DNA of 64,000 bases from Penium margaritaceum (lineage: Eukaryota > Streptophyta > Zygnematophyceae > Desmidiales > Peniaceae): positions 104,350 to 168,349 of the forward strand of contig SZWC01001545.1 of the NCBI GenBank assembly GCA_023375785.1, read 5' to 3'. The notes below the pieces were generated by a model that was given only the letters and a program-made list of their open reading frames with translations, was not told where the DNA came from and did no database searches. Shown here one piece after another: positions 61,501-64,000 of the stretch (position 1 is its first letter; each line of letters opens with the position of its first letter). A program made the position numbers and the translations under genes.

Positions 61501-64000
61501 AAGTTGGCATGTGCCACTGACTTTGACCACAAAGTCTACTAAGTACCTTAAACGGCTATGACTCATAACACGAGTCATCCACACTCAGAGTGTCCAATCA
61601 CAGTGCAGATGTCCTAGGCATGATCGTACAGGTACAAACAAGGTAGAATTATGGTGGCTCGGTGTGGCTATTGTGCGCAATGCCTTGACAAAGTCGGCAT
61701 GTGCCAATGACCATGACCACAAATGTATCCAAGTGACATTTACTTCTATTGATCATAACACGAGTCAGCCACGGTCAGAGTGACCAATCACAGTGCAGAT
61801 GTACTAGGCATAATCTTGCAGGTACAAACAATGTAGAATACTGGTGTCTCAGTGTGGCGATTTTGTGCAATGACTTGACAAAGTCGGAATGTGCCACTGA
61901 CCACGACCACATAGTCTACCAAGTGACCTTAACTTCTACGAATCGTAACACAAGTCAACCATGGTCAAAGTGCCATATCACAGTGCACATATGATATTCA
62001 TGACCTTACAGGTATGCAAAATGTAAAAAACCGGTGGCTTGGCACGGCTATTGTGCGCAATACCTTGACAAAGTTGGCATGTGCCACTGACCATGACCAC
62101 AAAGTTTACCAAGTGACTTTAACTTCTACGAATTGTAACACGAGTCAGCCACATTCAGAGTGCCCAAGCATAGGGCACATCTAATATGCATGACCTTGCA
62201 GGTATAAAGAAGGTAAAAAACTGGTGGCTTGGCACGGCTATTGTGCGCAATGTCTTGAGAAAGTTGGCATGTGCCACTGACCATGACCACACAGTTTACC
62301 AAGTACCTTAAACGGCTACGAATCATAACATGCGTCACCCACGGTCAGAGTGTCCAATCACTGTGCAGATGTACTAGGCATGATCTTGAAGGTGCAAACA
62401 AGGTAGAATACTGGTGGCTCAGTATAGCTATTTTTTGGAATGCCTTTACAAAGTTGGCATGTGCAACTGACCATGACCACAAAGTCTACCAAGTGACTTT
62501 ACATTCTACAAATCGTAACACGAGTCAGCTACAGTCAGAGTGCCCAATCACAGTTCAGATGTACTAGGCATGACCTTGTAGGAATTAACAAGATAAAGAA
62601 CCGGTGGCTTGGCACGACTATTGTGCACAATGCCTTGACAAAGTTGGCATGTGCCCATGACCATGACAACAAAGTTTACCAAGTACCTGAAACGGCTATG
62701 ACTCATAACACGAGTCAGCCACGGTCAGAGTGTCCAATCACAGTGCAGATGTACTAGGCATGATCTTGCAGGTACAAACAAGGTAGAATACTGGTGGCTC
62801 GGTGTTGGCTATTGTGCGCAATGCCTTGACAAAGTTGGCATGTGCCACTGACCATGACCACAAATGTATCCAAGTGACGTTTACTTCTATTGATCATAAC
62901 ACGAGTCAGCCACGGTCAGAGTGTCCAATCACAGTACAGATGTACTATACATGATCTTGCAGGTACAAAGAAGGTAGAATACTGGTGTCTCGGTGTGGCT
63001 GTTTTGTGCAATGACTTGACAAAGATGGCATGTGCCACTGACCATGACCAAAACGTTTACCAAGTGACCTTAACTTCTACGAATCGTAACACAAGTCAAC
63101 CATGGTCAAAGTGCCCAATCACAGTGCACATCTAATATGCATGACATTACAGGTATACACAATGTAAAAAACCGGTGGCTTGGCACGGCTATTGTGCGCA
63201 ATGCCTTGACAAAGTTGGCATGTGCCACTGACCATGACCACAAAGTTTACCAACTGACTTTAACTTCTACGAATCATAACACGAGTCAGCCACATTCAGA
63301 GTGCCAAATCATAGTGCACATCTAATATGAATGACCTTGCAGGTATAAAGAAGGTAAAAAACCGTTGGCTTGGCACGGGTATTGTGCGCAACGCCTTGAC
63401 AAAGTTGGCACGTGCCACTGACCATGACCACACTGTTTACCAAGTACCTTAAACGGCTACGAATCATAACACGAGTCACCCACGGCCAGAGTGACTAATC
63501 ACTGTGCAGATGTACTAGGCATGATCTTGAAGGTGCAATCAAGGTATAATACTGGTGGCTCGGTGTGGCTATTGTGCGGAATGCCTTGACAAAGTTGGCA
63601 TGTGCCACTGACCATGATCACAAAGTTTACCAGGTGACTTTAACTTCTACGAATCGCAAGATGAGTCAGCCACGATCAGAGTGCCCAATCATAGTACACA
63701 TATAATATGCATAACCTTGCTGGTATAAGCAAGGTAACAAACCGGTGGCTTGGCACGGCTATTGTGCGCAATCCCTTGACAAGGTTGGCATGTGCCACTG
63801 ACCGTGACCACAACGTTCACCAAGTACATTAAACGGATATGAATTATAACACGAGGCAGCCACGGTCAGAGTGTCCAATCACATTGCAGATATACTGGGC
63901 ATGACCTTACAGGTATAAATAAGGTATAATACTGGTGGCTCGGTGTGGCTATTGTGCGCAATGCCTTGACAAATTGGCATGTGCCACTGGCCATGACCAC

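Larger units (their letters stand above)
43182..64000 (+). repeat. 190-bp satellite array, forward (about 110 monomers)
   Basis: 20.8 kb of head-to-tail monomers without any transposon, running off the window. A, B and C types persist. An A variant with ACACGCGTCACC occurs at 47271, 48601, 50501, 51450, 52400 and later. The spacings 1330, 1900, 949 and 950 point to a five-monomer higher-order unit. Phase breaks include a shortened monomer at about 46475, another at about 47035-47070, a fusion at about 54890 and a short internal duplication at about 55440-55475. No gene is seen. Confidence 0.95.

Overview
This window looks like pericentromeric or centromeric heterochromatin of a land plant. 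I see no host gene, tRNA or rRNA that I can support. About two thirds of it (roughly 42 of 64 kb, about 220 copies) is one tandem satellite with a 190-bp monomer, broken up by LTR retrotransposons. The plant call rests on LTR elements primed by initiator-Met tRNA (TGGTATCAGAGC directly after the LTR), Ty1/Copia gag, protease and integrase remnants of plant type, and a TA-flanked MITE. I cannot name the species. The GC-rich Copia coding fits a monocot but does not prove it.

Layout: 1-529 unassigned sequence with hairpins; 530-715 one satellite monomer; 716-1531 LTR plus leader fragment; 1532-2600 satellite in reverse orientation; 2601-3061 satellite forward; 3062-10420 a composite block in which two halves of different members of one pol-less LTR family flank the 5' half of a Copia element; 10421-17837 satellite; 17838-21683 a pol-less LTR element with both LTRs and a target duplication; 21684-34531 satellite carrying a MITE and three LTR fragments amplified together with the satellite; 34532-38312 a reverse-strand Copia relic holding about 2.3 kb of unexplained sequence; 38313-39321 satellite; 39322-43181 a second two-LTR member of the pol-less family on the reverse strand; 43182-64000 an unbroken satellite array reaching the window end.

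The dominant mobile family ('TGTCAG family' here, my label) has LTRs of about 605-660 bp with TG...CA ends, an initiator-Met PBS, a long CT-rich leader built of a roughly 349-bp tandem repeat, a private reading-frame zone just before the polypurine tract, and no recognisable pol. At least four separate members are present, and its LTR pieces have been carried into the satellite amplification process.

The satellite has three main monomer types (A, B, C), often in A-B-C order. Near 47-52 kb it has a five-monomer, 950-bp higher-order repeat. Runs of N and single Ns mark assembly joins, and at least one join has duplicated sequence artificially, so copy numbers are approximate.
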